64,000 bases of DNA, taken from positions 1 through 64,000 of the IMG/VR virus record IMGVR_UViG_3300017963_000016; one strand, 5' to 3'. Source of the stretch: a virus. The position numbers and the translations under genes were made by a program. Shown piece by piece: positions 51,143-59,594 of the stretch. The number at the start of each line of letters is the position of its first letter. Position 1 is the stretch's first letter. The notes beneath the pieces were generated by a model. That model saw nothing but the letters and a program-made list of their open reading frames with translations, was not told the origin of the DNA and made no database searches.

Positions 51143-51874
51143 TTATTCCTCCTTTATGTTATGCTCTACTTTATCAGGCTCAGCATTGGCTTTCTTTTTG
51201 AAAATGCCTGTATTTCTCTCATCTCCAAAAGAAATAACATTTTTAATCTTTTTTGAATAACTAGGATTTATATCTTCTTTTGAAAGTTCCTCTTTAAACT
51301 TCCTGGAATAGTAATCATTAAACTCCTCCTTACTAAGCTCTATTTCATGATCTAAATGATTATAAACATATTTTCTTTCAAATAACACATTGAAGTTGGA
51401 GGAGCCATTTTTCAATTTCAAATAGCTGTAAAATTCCTTTCGATAATCAGAGCCTAAGAGTAATTGGAGGATTATAATATCAACATTGGTAAAAATATTA
51501 TCAGTATAAATATAGATGTGATACCCATGCTTAGTATCATAAACCTCTATATCTTTTACAGAAATACCTAAATACTTTATAATCCAGGCTCTATTTAGAA
51601 ATTCATTCAATTCATTCTCAGAATCTAAATCTAACTTAATAATTGGATTCTTTTGCTTTTCAAGAAAAAACTCCAGGTAATTTATAATAATAATGGGTTT
51701 TTTTGTTTCATGATCATTTTTTTCCTGGTTCATAAAATTTGATTCATGAAATTTTGGTTTGAATTTTATTTCTATATCTTCTAAATCAGGGAATTGTTTT
51801 AGAATTGTTTGTTTAACCTCTCCCTGTAAATATTTCTCAATAACTCCTAATATAGTATTTTGAAAGCTCTCCAT
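51143..51874 (-). CDS. candidate archaeo-eukaryotic-primase-like protein (243 aa)
   Basis: IIKLDLDSENE (D82-x-D84), DTKHGYHIYI (H119) and LLLGSDYRKEF then NVLFERKY follow the order of AEP/PrimPol proteins: catalytic DxD, the sxH nucleotide-binding motif, and an archaeal-primase-like R/NVLF region. The third acidic motif is not clear. An acidic tail follows. If active, it would make primers or copy DNA for the element. Fold assignment is by motif reading only. Confidence 0.5.
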   Translation of the reverse strand: MESFQNTILGVIEKYLQGEVKQTILKQFPDLEDIEIKFKPKFHESNFMNQEKNDHETKKPIIIINYLEFFLEKQKNPIIKLDLDSENELNEFLNRAWIIKYLGISVKDIEVYDTKHGYHIYIYTDNIFTNVDIIILQLLLGSDYRKEFYSYLKLKNGSSNFNVLFERKYVYNHLDHEIELSKEEFNDYYSRKFKEELSKEDINPSYSKKIKNVISFGDERNTGIFKKKANAEPDKVEHNIKEE

Positions 51875-51884
51875 TTTTTTAACC

Positions 51885-52640
51885 TCATTGAATTAAATAT
51901 GGTATATACTTTAATTTTAATTTAATATTTCTTAGCTCAGTTTGGATTTTCTGAATAAAGGCTTTTGTTTTTTCAGTTCCCGGATTATTTAGATTACATT
52001 TTTTAGTGTCAAACCCTAAATAAATTTTCTCAGGATTAATTTGTTTTATTAAATCGAAAAATTCTTCTAAATCAAAATCTAGTATTGGCTCTATGGTTAT
52101 CCTCTTCCTTTCATGTTCAATCTCCAGGAAGTCTTTAAATCTCTTTATTGGTAATGGAGCTTTTGATATTAAATCATATCCTTTTTTTTTAAACTCTTCA
52201 GGAACTTTAAAGTATTCTTTATCTCTATTAGTCTCAAGAGTAATGCCTAATACTGTATTCTGAGGAAAATCATATTTATTAAAACATTCTGGAGCTTTTG
52301 ATTGAAAAAAGAATGTTTTGGCTTGGAGTTTTTTAACTCTTTCTAAAATAATATTTATCCATAGCTCCTCTGAAAAATAAATATCAGAGGAGGAATTAAC
52401 CCAAATAAACTGATCTCCACTAGTTCTAGGTAATGAATCAAATAATCTTTCATAGTGAAAGTGAGGCTCATAGAGATAACATTTACTTTCTCCTAATTCT
52501 TGGTTTATATACCTACAGTTATGCCTCTGTCTTTTCATAGTCTTTTGAAATGATTTACTACAGTATAAACAATCAAATTTACAGCCTATGCAAACATTCC
52601 ATTGTTTTTTAGAATCTGAATACATATTATTCTCAGGCAT
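51885..52640 (-). CDS. phage-type radical SAM protein (Gp37/DUF5131-like)
   Basis: CIGCKFDCLYC holds the radical SAM triad C20-x3-C24-x2-C27. WVNSSSDIYF, GITLETNRDKEY and RITIEPILDFDLEEF match the phage Gp37/Gp68-like (DUF5131) proteins. Reaction unknown; such proteins are common on phages and plasmids. Part of this gene is copied in scrambled order in the next gene upstream. Confidence 0.75.
   Translation of the reverse strand: MPENNMYSDSKKQWNVCIGCKFDCLYCSKSFQKTMKRQRHNCRYINQELGESKCYLYEPHFHYERLFDSLPRTSGDQFIWVNSSSDIYFSEELWINIILERVKKLQAKTFFFQSKAPECFNKYDFPQNTVLGITLETNRDKEYFKVPEEFKKKGYDLISKAPLPIKRFKDFLEIEHERKRITIEPILDFDLEEFFDLIKQINPEKIYLGFDTKKCNLNNPGTEKTKAFIQKIQTELRNIKLKLKYIPYLIQ
52066..52126. 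repeat. 61-bp perfect direct repeat, copy in the radical SAM gene
   Basis: This stretch is identical to 52788-52848 and encodes IEHERKRITIEPILDFDLEE. It marks a duplicated piece of the radical SAM gene. Confidence 0.85.
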
Positions 52641-52645
52641 ATTTC

Positions 52646-53089
52646 TTACACTTCCTTATTTTTCTTTTTATTTATTGAATCAAATTTACAGCCAATAATT
52701 ACATTCCAATTTTTTAGTGAATCTGAATAAATATTTCCTATATATACTTTCTCAGGATTAATATTTTTTATGTTGGATAGAACTTCCTCTAAATCAAAAT
52801 CTAGTATTGGCTCTATGGTTATCCTCTTCCTTTCATGTTCAATCTCCAAGAGATCAATACGTTTACAGTTCAGGTATTGTTTTGTAAATAAATATAATAA
52901 TATTGAAGTTAGATAAATAGTATTCAAAAACCAAAAATGATGAGGAGAATAATTCCAATTGAAAGCTTGAGAGGAATTTAATAAGTTAAATATCCATAGT
53001 AAAAGTATTAATAATTGAACACTAAACCATAAAAATAAGAATCCTAAGATTGTTAATTTGATTAATTCTTTTATCCTTTTACTAAGCAT
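52646..53089 (-). pseudogene. membrane protein fused to scrambled radical SAM fragments (147 aa)
   Basis: Residues 1-80 hold two membrane helices (about 12-34 and 52-66). Then LEIEHERKRITIEPILDFD repeats the late part of the radical SAM protein next door, followed by YSDSLKNWNVIIGCKFDS, which copies its start without the last cluster cysteines. Order is reversed relative to the intact gene, so this is a remnant of a tandem copy joined to a membrane protein. It may still be made. Confidence 0.55.
52788..52848. repeat. 61-bp perfect direct repeat, copy in the chimeric gene
   Basis: Identical to 52066-52126. Confidence 0.85.
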
Positions 53090-53564
53090 TGGTCAATTTC
53101 CTCCCTTTACATTCCTTAATATGATCATCTAAACATTCATAACAAAATTTTTCCAGGCATTTTTCACAATTATTCATACAGGCATTGCAAAAGTCTTCAT
53201 AACAGTTTTGGCATGTTGCCATACCTAAACACTCATTACATATAGATTTCTTACAATGAGAGCATTTATTCTTATTTCCAGGATTAATATAGTTAGAGCA
53301 ATAATTATTACTACAATAACCTAATAATTCTTGATATTGAATACACACTTCAGGAAGATTGAGTAAGTCTATATATTCCCTAAGAATATTCTTTAAGGAA
53401 TTAATTAAATTGGTATTTCTCTTCCTAAATATCTTATCCAAAAACTCACTCCTTAATTTACAGGAATTTTCCTGGTATTTCTTACAATTACCACATGAAA
53501 AGGGATTAAGATTGTTCTTAAAATCTTGACCTCCATTATTAACAAAAAATTTTAGATTAGGCAT
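53082..53564 (-). CDS. multi-zinc-finger protein (160 aa)
   Basis: The second half is dense in Cys (CSHCKKSICNECLGMATCQN, CYEDFCNACMNNCEKC, CYEC...H...C), like B-box or RING-type cross-braced zinc sites; the start has CGNCKKYQENSC. Such folds act in protein binding or ubiquitin-type systems, but no partner enzyme is seen. Confidence 0.55.
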   Translation of the reverse strand: MPNLKFFVNNGGQDFKNNLNPFSCGNCKKYQENSCKLRSEFLDKIFRKRNTNLINSLKNILREYIDLLNLPEVCIQYQELLGYCSNNYCSNYINPGNKNKCSHCKKSICNECLGMATCQNCYEDFCNACMNNCEKCLEKFCYECLDDHIKECKGRKLTNA

Positions 53565-53979
53565 TGGCTATTTCCTCCCTTAGCTCTTTAATTTTATTCA
53601 TTTTATCTAAGGTTTCTTTTAATTCAGGAATAGTGTAGTATTTTAAATTATAAATCTTTTCACTATATCCCTTGTTTTTATTGTTATGCTTTTTAATTCT
53701 CCTCTCTGAAAGACTTAATAATTCTGTAAAAAGTTCATACTTACTAGGCTTTTTTGGTTTTGGAGAATAGTAATCTTTAAGGATTTGATATAACAGTTCT
53801 AATTTTGATTGATGTATGATAGTTGATATTCCATTAGAGCAACTTTCTATCTTTTGTCTCTCCTCATCTTTATTCTTATATTTACCATTTAGAATTTCAT
53901 TTTTCCTTTTTTCCAGATAAATAAGATAATCCTCTTCCTCTTTTATTAACCTCATTATTTCTTTTTTACCTAATGGCAT
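53557..53979 (-). CDS. coiled-coil protein (140 aa)
   Basis: It is charged and helical throughout (MRLIKEEEDYLIYLEKRKNE). Overlaps the zinc-finger gene by 8 bp and may pair with it. Confidence 0.45.
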   Translation of the reverse strand: MPLGKKEIMRLIKEEEDYLIYLEKRKNEILNGKYKNKDEERQKIESCSNGISTIIHQSKLELLYQILKDYYSPKPKKPSKYELFTELLSLSERRIKKHNNKNKGYSEKIYNLKYYTIPELKETLDKMNKIKELREEIANA

Positions 53980-54220
53980 GATTATCCTCCTTTTTGATTT
54001 TTATTTTATGTAAAATAATTCCAATGGATATTAGAATTATACCTAAGATAAATACTATAATCTCTGCTAAAGTATCTGGATAATTACAAAAACAATAATC
54101 ATACTCATAATCTTTTGGAAAAATGGCCAATATACAAAAACAGCCAAATGTAAAGATTATATTCATGACTCCAAATAAAATTAAAATATTTCTATATTCC
54201 ATTTGAATTATCAACTCCAT
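53966..54220 (-). CDS. two-helix membrane protein (84 aa)
   Basis: Membrane helices lie at about 10-32 and 48-70, with a Cys-rich short loop (DYCFCNYP) between them and a basic tail. Unknown. Confidence 0.5.
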   Translation of the reverse strand: MELIIQMEYRNILILFGVMNIIFTFGCFCILAIFPKDYEYDYCFCNYPDTLAEIIVFILGIILISIGIILHKIKIKKEDNHAIR

Positions 54221-54467
54221 AGATTTTATGATAATGCTCTATACTCATTTCTCCTTTAGCAACTTTTATAAAGTCTTTAAGTCTCTGAGTTATTGGAGAT
54301 TTATTAGTTCCTTTACAGAATGGGCATTTCTCAACATTTATAGGAGCAAATATATATAATCTAAATTCAATCTCCTTTTCATTCACTTTAAACCAATATA
54401 ATTTACACTCAGAGCAATAATAAACCTGGTTTGAAATATTTGAGGAAATATGTTTATGTTTTTCCAT
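54192..54467 (-). CDS. zinc-ribbon protein (91 aa)
   Basis: YYCSECKLYW and CPFCKG make a zinc ribbon similar to the one at 36454. Its ATG shares a base with the upstream stop. Confidence 0.5.
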   Translation of the reverse strand: MEKHKHISSNISNQVYYCSECKLYWFKVNEKEIEFRLYIFAPINVEKCPFCKGTNKSPITQRLKDFIKVAKGEMSIEHYHKIYGVDNSNGI

Positions 54468-54628
54468 TAATCTAACATCTCCTTAATTTTATCTTCTAAT
54501 CTCTCATCAATTATTTTATCTATTTTATTTAATGTTTTACACATCCTATTTAAGATATAGTCAAAACACTTATCCTGCTTTCCTTTATTACATATATCAT
54601 AAAATTTACATTTCCATTTTTTACTCAT
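54467..54628 (-). CDS. cysteine-containing small protein (53 aa)
   Basis: The frame reads MSKKWKCKFYDICNKGKQDK and on; C-x5-C-x6-C-x8-C may hold a metal. Both ends overlap neighbours by 1-4 bp. Confidence 0.5.
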   Translation of the reverse strand: MSKKWKCKFYDICNKGKQDKCFDYILNRMCKTLNKIDKIIDERLEDKIKEMLD

Positions 54629-54795
54629 GGTAATTTCACTAAGATTTGGTTATTTTCTAATAATTTTAGCTTAATTGCTCTAGATTTATCTATAGTTGTA
54701 TCAATACCAGGCATTTCATAGATTTTCTCAATAGCCTTATATACCTCAGGGTCGTAGATTCTGAGTAATCCATTATTCTGAAATTTAACTTTCAT
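54625..54795 (-). CDS. small protein (56 aa)
   Basis: The frame reads MKVKFQNNGLLRIYDPEVYK and ends LVKLP. It overlaps both neighbours in ATGA form. Unknown. Confidence 0.5.
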   Translation of the reverse strand: MKVKFQNNGLLRIYDPEVYKAIEKIYEMPGIDTTIDKSRAIKLKLLENNQILVKLP

Positions 54796-55229
54796 TGTTT
54801 TTGGCCTCCTGGAATTTTATAGGCATATCTATCCTCTTTTGACTTATCAGAATATTTCTCCTCCAATGTTTTAATATTTAAAGCTAATTCATTTACATTT
54901 CTATTGAATACAAATTTAATACAAATGTTAAAATTTCCCTCTAATGAGGAGCCTGTGTATATACAAGATTCATGCTTTAAATTAAAATAAGAGCAACAAT
55001 AACAGCCTAAAAACTCAGTATGAAGTTTATTTCTTTTGAATCTTAAGGAAATTAATGAATCCACTATTATTAAGCCTATTAGCAATACTAAGATATAGCT
55101 ATGAAATTCCATAAATAGCATTAAGGCTAAGATTACTATAAAAATAGTAATTACTATAAGGAAATTTTTAATTTCTTTATTCTCTTCAAACTTCTTATTT
55201 CCATTTACCATTCTCATTATTTTATCCAT
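54792..55229 (-). CDS. membrane protein with cysteine cluster (145 aa)
   Basis: Two membrane helices lie near 24-40 and 44-62. A cytosolic part then holds CYCCSYFNLKHESC and a later C. Possible metal site at the membrane. Unknown. Confidence 0.5.
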   Translation of the reverse strand: MDKIMRMVNGNKKFEENKEIKNFLIVITIFIVILALMLFMEFHSYILVLLIGLIIVDSLISLRFKRNKLHTEFLGCYCCSYFNLKHESCIYTGSSLEGNFNICIKFVFNRNVNELALNIKTLEEKYSDKSKEDRYAYKIPGGQKQ

Positions 55230-55431
55230 TTCTTTCAGCTCCTTTTGATTTAATTACAAGAGGAAGAGCCTGGTAATCCAGGCTCTTTTCTTTCCTCTCT
55301 GAAAAAATACTCTCAATTTGGTTATTACTATGATTTTTTGATAATTGTTTACCTGAGACTTTCTTACTATATTTAAAATAACAAATATCCAGGTATTCTT
55401 TCAATTTTTTAAATAATTTCATTTCTTTCAC
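55222..55431 (-). CDS. small basic protein with an internal DNA hairpin (69 aa)
   Basis: It is Lys/Ser-rich with a helical start. Near its end the coding DNA contains a perfect 10-bp inverted repeat (55264-55287). The ATG is at the edge of a 22-bp tandem repeat. Unknown. Confidence 0.45.
   Translation of the reverse strand: MKEMKLFKKLKEYLDICYFKYSKKVSGKQLSKNHSNNQIESIFSERKEKSLDYQALPLVIKSKGAERNG
55264..55287. repeat. 10-bp inverted repeat
   Basis: AAGAGCCTGG-TAAT-CCAGGCTCTT forms a perfect stem. On the plus strand TTTTC follows. It shares GAGCCTGG with the centre of the 98-bp repeat. It may attenuate the minus transcript. Confidence 0.6.
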
Positions 55432-55491
55432 TCCTATTGATAATTTCTTTCACTCCTATTGATAATTTCTTTCACTCCTATTGATAATTTC
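55426..55491. repeat. 22-bp tandem repeat, three copies
   Basis: Three head-to-tail copies of TTTCACTCCTATTGATAATT plus TC. On the minus strand each has AATAGGAGTGAAAGAAATT, so each holds a ribosome binding site. The array covers the end of the gene at 55434-55697 and the leader of the gene at 55222-55431. Confidence 0.85.
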
Positions 55492-55697
55492 TGATTTGAT
55501 GTAAATTTATGAATATAAACTACTCTTAAATTATGCTCTTCCTTAATCATTTGAATAAGCTCTTGAATATCTAATTCCTCTAAAACCCTATCATGTATCA
55601 TAACTGTTATATCAACTAACTTTAAATCCTCATCTAAAATTTGATCTGTTATTTCATTCTCTTCCCTAATTATTATTTCATTCATTCTTTTTATCAA
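55434..55697 (-). CDS. small alpha/beta protein (87 aa)
   Basis: It has a strand-helix pattern (KLVDITVMIHDRVLEELDIQ). Its last 15 residues are encoded by the tandem repeat, which is read in different frames in each unit and so makes no repeating peptide. Unknown. Confidence 0.45.
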   Translation of the reverse strand: MIKRMNEIIIREENEITDQILDEDLKLVDITVMIHDRVLEELDIQELIQMIKEEHNLRVVYIHKFTSNQKLSIGVKEIINRSERNYQ

Positions 55698-56137
55698 CTC
55701 TCCTGTTTTAATTTCTCAATAGAATTACATTGACAACAGTATAACTCAATATTCTCATTATTCCATAATTGAATCATATCCCTCACTTTTTCTCTATTAG
55801 AATCAATATATTTTACATTACTTAGGTAATATTCATAGAAATTAAGTATTTTATTACAATTAAAGCATAGTCCATATTTTATTTCTTTTAACTCTCTCTC
55901 AATGATTAGATTATCAATTATAGTATAAAGATAACTTTCAGGAACAGATAATTTATTGAAATTGCTTTTAAAAACACTAAAAATAATTACAGGGATTATA
56001 ACAAAATCTATATAAAAAACAATTATAAAGAAATTAGGGAAATAATAAGAAAAAATAATTGATATATACATTGAGAAAACCCATATAATATATAAAATAG
56101 GAATTAATATTTTTTCTTTCATTCTGTTGGCCTCCAA
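55694..56137 (-). CDS. membrane protein with zinc site (147 aa)
   Basis: Two membrane helices lie near 10-30 and 34-52. CFNC and CCQC follow at about 92 and 133, a likely four-Cys zinc site. Start may be MKEKIL. Unknown. Confidence 0.5.
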   Translation of the reverse strand: MEANRMKEKILIPILYIIWVFSMYISIIFSYYFPNFFIIVFYIDFVIIPVIIFSVFKSNFNKLSVPESYLYTIIDNLIIERELKEIKYGLCFNCNKILNFYEYYLSNVKYIDSNREKVRDMIQLWNNENIELYCCQCNSIEKLKQES

Positions 56138-56334
56138 TTATGATTACAACTATTACAATGATTATAATTGAGGATATCTAATCTCCCATCATTAAATTGC
56201 TGATCTTGATATTTTGAGATTATATTTACCGAATTACAGATAGGGCATTTCTCAAGAGAATCGGAGAGAGGCTTTTCAGCCTCTCCCCTGTGTTGCTCCT
56301 TTATATATGGGTTTTGTGGATTAGCCATATTCAT
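56119..56334 (-). CDS. zinc-ribbon protein (71 aa)
   Basis: CPICNS and HCNSCNHNW are a classical zinc ribbon. The real start may be the third Met (MANPQNPYIK). Unknown. Confidence 0.55.
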   Translation of the reverse strand: MNMANPQNPYIKEQHRGEAEKPLSDSLEKCPICNSVNIISKYQDQQFNDGRLDILNYNHCNSCNHNWRPTE

Positions 56335-56339
56335 TCCTC

Positions 56340-56515
56340 CTATTCAATTATTTCTTTCTTAATTTCAATTGTTTTTATTTCGTAATCGTGAATTTCTTGG
56401 TTTTTTATTAAAATATTTTCTAATTTTTCCAATACTTCTTTTATATCTTCATTCTTGAATGCTCTTTCATTATTCATTGTTATATCAAGATTTATTATTA
56501 TCTTACTATTTTCCA
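56340..56515 (-). CDS. small acidic protein (58 aa)
   Basis: I start at 56515 (MENSKIIINLDITM). It has a strand, a helix (NEDIKEVLEKLENILIKNQ) and a strand. Unknown. Confidence 0.45.
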
Positions 56516-56658
56516 TTTCTCTTTTCTCCCTCACTAATAGCATTTTTAATTAATTGACAAAAAGGCTCTTGGTTTAATTTAAAATGACAAACTTCTTTAT
56601 ATATATGATTTGGATTACAGTCTCCTCTACATAAGGCCTGGTTAAGTTTACTAATCAT
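56506..56658 (-). CDS. cysteine-containing small protein (50 aa)
   Basis: The frame reads MISKLNQALCRGDCNPNHIY and on, with C10, C14, C24 and C34. It overlaps the gene upstream by 8 bp and the next by 10 bp. Metal binding is possible. Confidence 0.5.
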   Translation of the reverse strand: MISKLNQALCRGDCNPNHIYKEVCHFKLNQEPFCQLIKNAISEGEKRNGK

Positions 56659-57040
56659 TCTTATTTCTCACTATCCTCTGATCTTGTAATGTAAAACCTA
56701 ATTTCTCTGCTAAAATATGTAAATGATCATAAAACCAACTCTGAGAGCATTTCAAATATCTTAAAGTAAATTCTATAGGAGTATGATCTGAAAATTCTAA
56801 CATTCTTTCCATTCTTTCAATCATAACCTCTAAGGGAGGCTCCAGGTTTGATGAGGAGAGTTTTTCATTCCTCCAAGATTCAAATCTTTCTAATAATTTA
56901 AAAGTCTCAGGTATAGTAAAATAATTCTGAATACACTTTTCAAATACTTCCTCTTTTGTCCTCCCAAAAAAGCCAATTAACTCCTCAGCTAATTTAGAAT
57001 AAATTGGTAATACTTTTATTTCAAATTTTTCTTTCTCCAT
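56651..57040 (-). CDS. helical protein (129 aa)
   Basis: The start EKFEIKVLPIYSKLAEELIG followed by helices could be a ribbon-helix-helix-like part. The rest is helical. Unknown. Confidence 0.45.
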   Translation of the reverse strand: MEKEKFEIKVLPIYSKLAEELIGFFGRTKEEVFEKCIQNYFTIPETFKLLERFESWRNEKLSSSNLEPPLEVMIERMERMLEFSDHTPIEFTLRYLKCSQSWFYDHLHILAEKLGFTLQDQRIVRNKND

Positions 57041-57041
57041 T

Positions 57042-57743
57042 TTAATCCTCTTTTAATATATTATATTCAAATCCACATATAAAGCAAATAATGGAATGTT
57101 CTAAGGTTAAGGGATAATGCCTTTCTTCTGAATTACAACTAGGGCATTTTGGATTTAATTCTCTAATCCTTTTTTCAGTTTTTATAGCAATAGGATGAGA
57201 AAATAGTAAACCATGTATTTCATTAGTGTTTAAAGAAATTTGATGATCAATAATTAATACAAATTGAAGTTGATCAAGAGAAATCTCAGGATTTTTATTA
57301 ACATAATCGAATAAGAAATCTCTTAGCTCTTTTGTTATTTTAGGATGAGAGGCTTGATTTATTTTTTCATGTATCTTTCTAATATCTTTTACTCCTTTCA
57401 TTGAAGTATATTCTAAAACTTCTATATTAGCTGTCTCATATTTCTTTTCATTATCATTTGGATATTTATTATATAATTCAGGCATTTCATCCCATGAGTG
57501 ATCTGCTTTAAGTAAAATCTCAGCAATATCTCTCCATTTATTTCTTATAAATGTGTAATCTATGTTATCTTTATTATATTCGGTATTAAGCTGATTTCCT
57601 AATTTAAGGGATTCAATGTATTTACCAAGCATATTATATAATTCTTTTAGATCAATTGTTTTATCTAATTTTAATAATAAATATTCAGGCTCTTTTTTTC
57701 TCAAAATAGCTCCTTGATTAACAAATTCTTTTTGATTACTCAT
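57042..57743 (-). CDS. helical protein with C-terminal zinc ribbon (233 aa)
   Basis: Residues 1-195 are helical; CPSCNS and CFICGFEYN at the end form a zinc ribbon. The part near 145-190 (SLDQLQFVLIIDHQISLNTN) could be a helix-turn-helix. Likely nucleic-acid binding. Confidence 0.5.
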   Translation of the reverse strand: MSNQKEFVNQGAILRKKEPEYLLLKLDKTIDLKELYNMLGKYIESLKLGNQLNTEYNKDNIDYTFIRNKWRDIAEILLKADHSWDEMPELYNKYPNDNEKKYETANIEVLEYTSMKGVKDIRKIHEKINQASHPKITKELRDFLFDYVNKNPEISLDQLQFVLIIDHQISLNTNEIHGLLFSHPIAIKTEKRIRELNPKCPSCNSEERHYPLTLEHSIICFICGFEYNILKED

Positions 57744-57748
57744 TTTAC

Positions 57749-58216
57749 CTAAACCTCAAAAAAGTTATTCTCTATTATTTTTCTTGTTTGTTTAATCTTT
57801 TCTTCTAATCTTTCTGGATTTTCTATTAGATAATCTTCTTTCTTTAGATTCCCAATAAAATTGTTTAGATCACTTTCTTTAATATGCTCCGCTATGTTTT
57901 TAGAACTCCAGAGTAATGATCTAAGAGTATAGCTTAAAGCTTTTGTAATAGTATTTACTTCCTCTTCATATCTTATATTATTATAGAAATGAAAATTACA
58001 GAATGGGCAAAACATCCAGGCCATTGATTCCTCATTATTTTCTATTCCCTTATCATAGTAAACCCAATTTCCAAACAAACCCTGAACTTTAAGAAAGATA
58101 TGGTTATAGCTTGTATAATTGGAATAGAATTTAATTTTCTTTTCTTTATATAATATCTCTAAATTACTACAGCAAAAGAAAATCCAATTTCCTTTCTCAT
58201 CCTTATCTATTTTCAA
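57749..58216 (-). CDS. zinc-binding protein (155 aa)
   Basis: WIFFCCSNLEIL and MFCPFCNFHF give two Cys pairs about 60 residues apart, likely one zinc site. The end is helical. Similar in layout to the next gene. Unknown. Confidence 0.5.
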   Translation of the reverse strand: MKIDKDEKGNWIFFCCSNLEILYKEKKIKFYSNYTSYNHIFLKVQGLFGNWVYYDKGIENNEESMAWMFCPFCNFHFYNNIRYEEEVNTITKALSYTLRSLLWSSKNIAEHIKESDLNNFIGNLKKEDYLIENPERLEEKIKQTRKIIENNFFEV

Positions 58217-58890
58217 AACAACTCATCCTCATACTCTTCTATTAATTTAGTATTACAATATATACAATTTACCAAAGGAAATAGGCCATAAAATTCCTCA
58301 GGGTCGTAAACCTCTCCTGTTATTATATTTCCAACTTTCTTAGGAATAACAGCATGGTTATAAGATAACTCATAAACATCATTACAGTTATAATATTGAG
58401 GAGCATTACTCAGAGTGAAAAAACCTAATAATGTTGCTTTCTCTAAATCCTTACAGCAGAATTTATATTTATTTAAATGAATTAATTGCTCCTGAGAAAA
58501 ATATTTAATATTAAAGTTGGCTCCAGGCTCATTATTATAATTGATATTTTTTAAATCAAATTCAAATTTAGTTGGTTTAAAGCAAAAACAACACTTATCA
58601 ATTACCAAAGAATAATAATCAGAATCCTTTTGATAAGGCTCTAAATTAAATTGCTCTAAACTAATTTCTGGAAATGGCTCTAAATTCTTTTCAAGAATGG
58701 ATTTTGGAATAAAATGATTTATAACAATCTTACTATTCCTTATAGTTAAGAGGCCTCTTATAACTGAATCATATAGCTCATAACAGCAAAACTTAATATT
58801 TTCCTGAATAAAATAAGCTATAGCTTTCAAAATATCCTGCTGATCAAACTTACAATCCATTAACCAATTTATTTTTCCTGTATTATTCAT
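58213..58890 (-). CDS. cysteine-rich protein (225 aa)
   Basis: Several pairs (CCYEL, CCFCFKP, FCCKDL, CIYCNTK) suggest two zinc sites in tandem, like a doubled version of the 57749 protein (FCC...L and FCPFC against FCCKDL and CIYC). Unknown. Confidence 0.5.
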   Translation of the reverse strand: MNNTGKINWLMDCKFDQQDILKAIAYFIQENIKFCCYELYDSVIRGLLTIRNSKIVINHFIPKSILEKNLEPFPEISLEQFNLEPYQKDSDYYSLVIDKCCFCFKPTKFEFDLKNINYNNEPGANFNIKYFSQEQLIHLNKYKFCCKDLEKATLLGFFTLSNAPQYYNCNDVYELSYNHAVIPKKVGNIITGEVYDPEEFYGLFPLVNCIYCNTKLIEEYEDELF

Positions 58891-59165
58891 AATAAACTAT
58901 TGAATATGTTAATTAGTATCTTATTATGTTCTGGTATTTTAATATCATTTTCATTAAACTTTTTTAAAAACTCATCTTGAATCTCTTTTACTTCCTCTCT
59001 GAATGAAAACATTTGCTCTTTAGTGAGTAATGTTTCAGCTCTTTTCATCATATCTGATAATATTTTGATATTATTAGAATCTGGAAAGAATAAAATCTCC
59101 TGCTTTAACATCATTTCTAAATGTTCTTTTATTGCTTTAATTATTTGGTTATTCATATTCCTCAC
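58887..59165 (-). CDS. small helical protein (92 aa)
   Basis: It is all helical and acidic (KAIKEHLEMMLKQEILFF). Overlaps both neighbours. Unknown. Confidence 0.45.
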   Translation of the reverse strand: MRNMNNQIIKAIKEHLEMMLKQEILFFPDSNNIKILSDMMKRAETLLTKEQMFSFREEVKEIQDEFLKKFNENDIKIPEHNKILINIFNSLL

Positions 59166-59583
59166 TTAAATCAATTATATCTAAAGCATTTTTTATACAA
59201 ATTATTTTTATAGGCTCATAATCATAGTTCTTTTGAACTTCTTTTATACAGTCTAATATAGTAGAAAATGTTTTGATTACATCAGTAAATATTATATATG
59301 GAGCTTTAACTCTCCCATCAATTATAGTTTTAAGCTCTGGATTATAATGATATACAATAATCTTATCTTGGATTAATTGAGTAATGGCCATTCCTATCTT
59401 GCCAATACTTATTATTACTAAATCCTCAAAAATATCCTTAGCAATTAAAAACTCCCTCTTTAATAATTCAGCAATTTTTAATTTATCTTCAGGAGTAATT
59501 TTTTCAAAATTATAATATTGATCTGTTTTTAATCCTGAACTTAGTTGTATTTTTCCATTTATAGTATATTTGTCAATATCCAT
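59149..59583 (-). CDS. PRTase-like protein (orotate-phosphoribosyltransferase branch), degenerate
   Basis: The 144 residues follow type I PRTase order: LSSGLKTDQYYNFEKI as in PyrE, IISIGKIGMAI as the loop after strand 1, and YIIFTDVIKTFSTIL where the PRPP motif normally reads DDV.TTG.S. The loss of one Asp and of TG suggests altered or lost PRPP catalysis. PRPP sensing or a base-exchange role is possible. Confidence 0.55.
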   Translation of the reverse strand: MDIDKYTINGKIQLSSGLKTDQYYNFEKITPEDKLKIAELLKREFLIAKDIFEDLVIISIGKIGMAITQLIQDKIIVYHYNPELKTIIDGRVKAPYIIFTDVIKTFSTILDCIKEVQKNYDYEPIKIICIKNALDIIDLSEEYE

Positions 59584-59594
59584 GATTATCTCCT

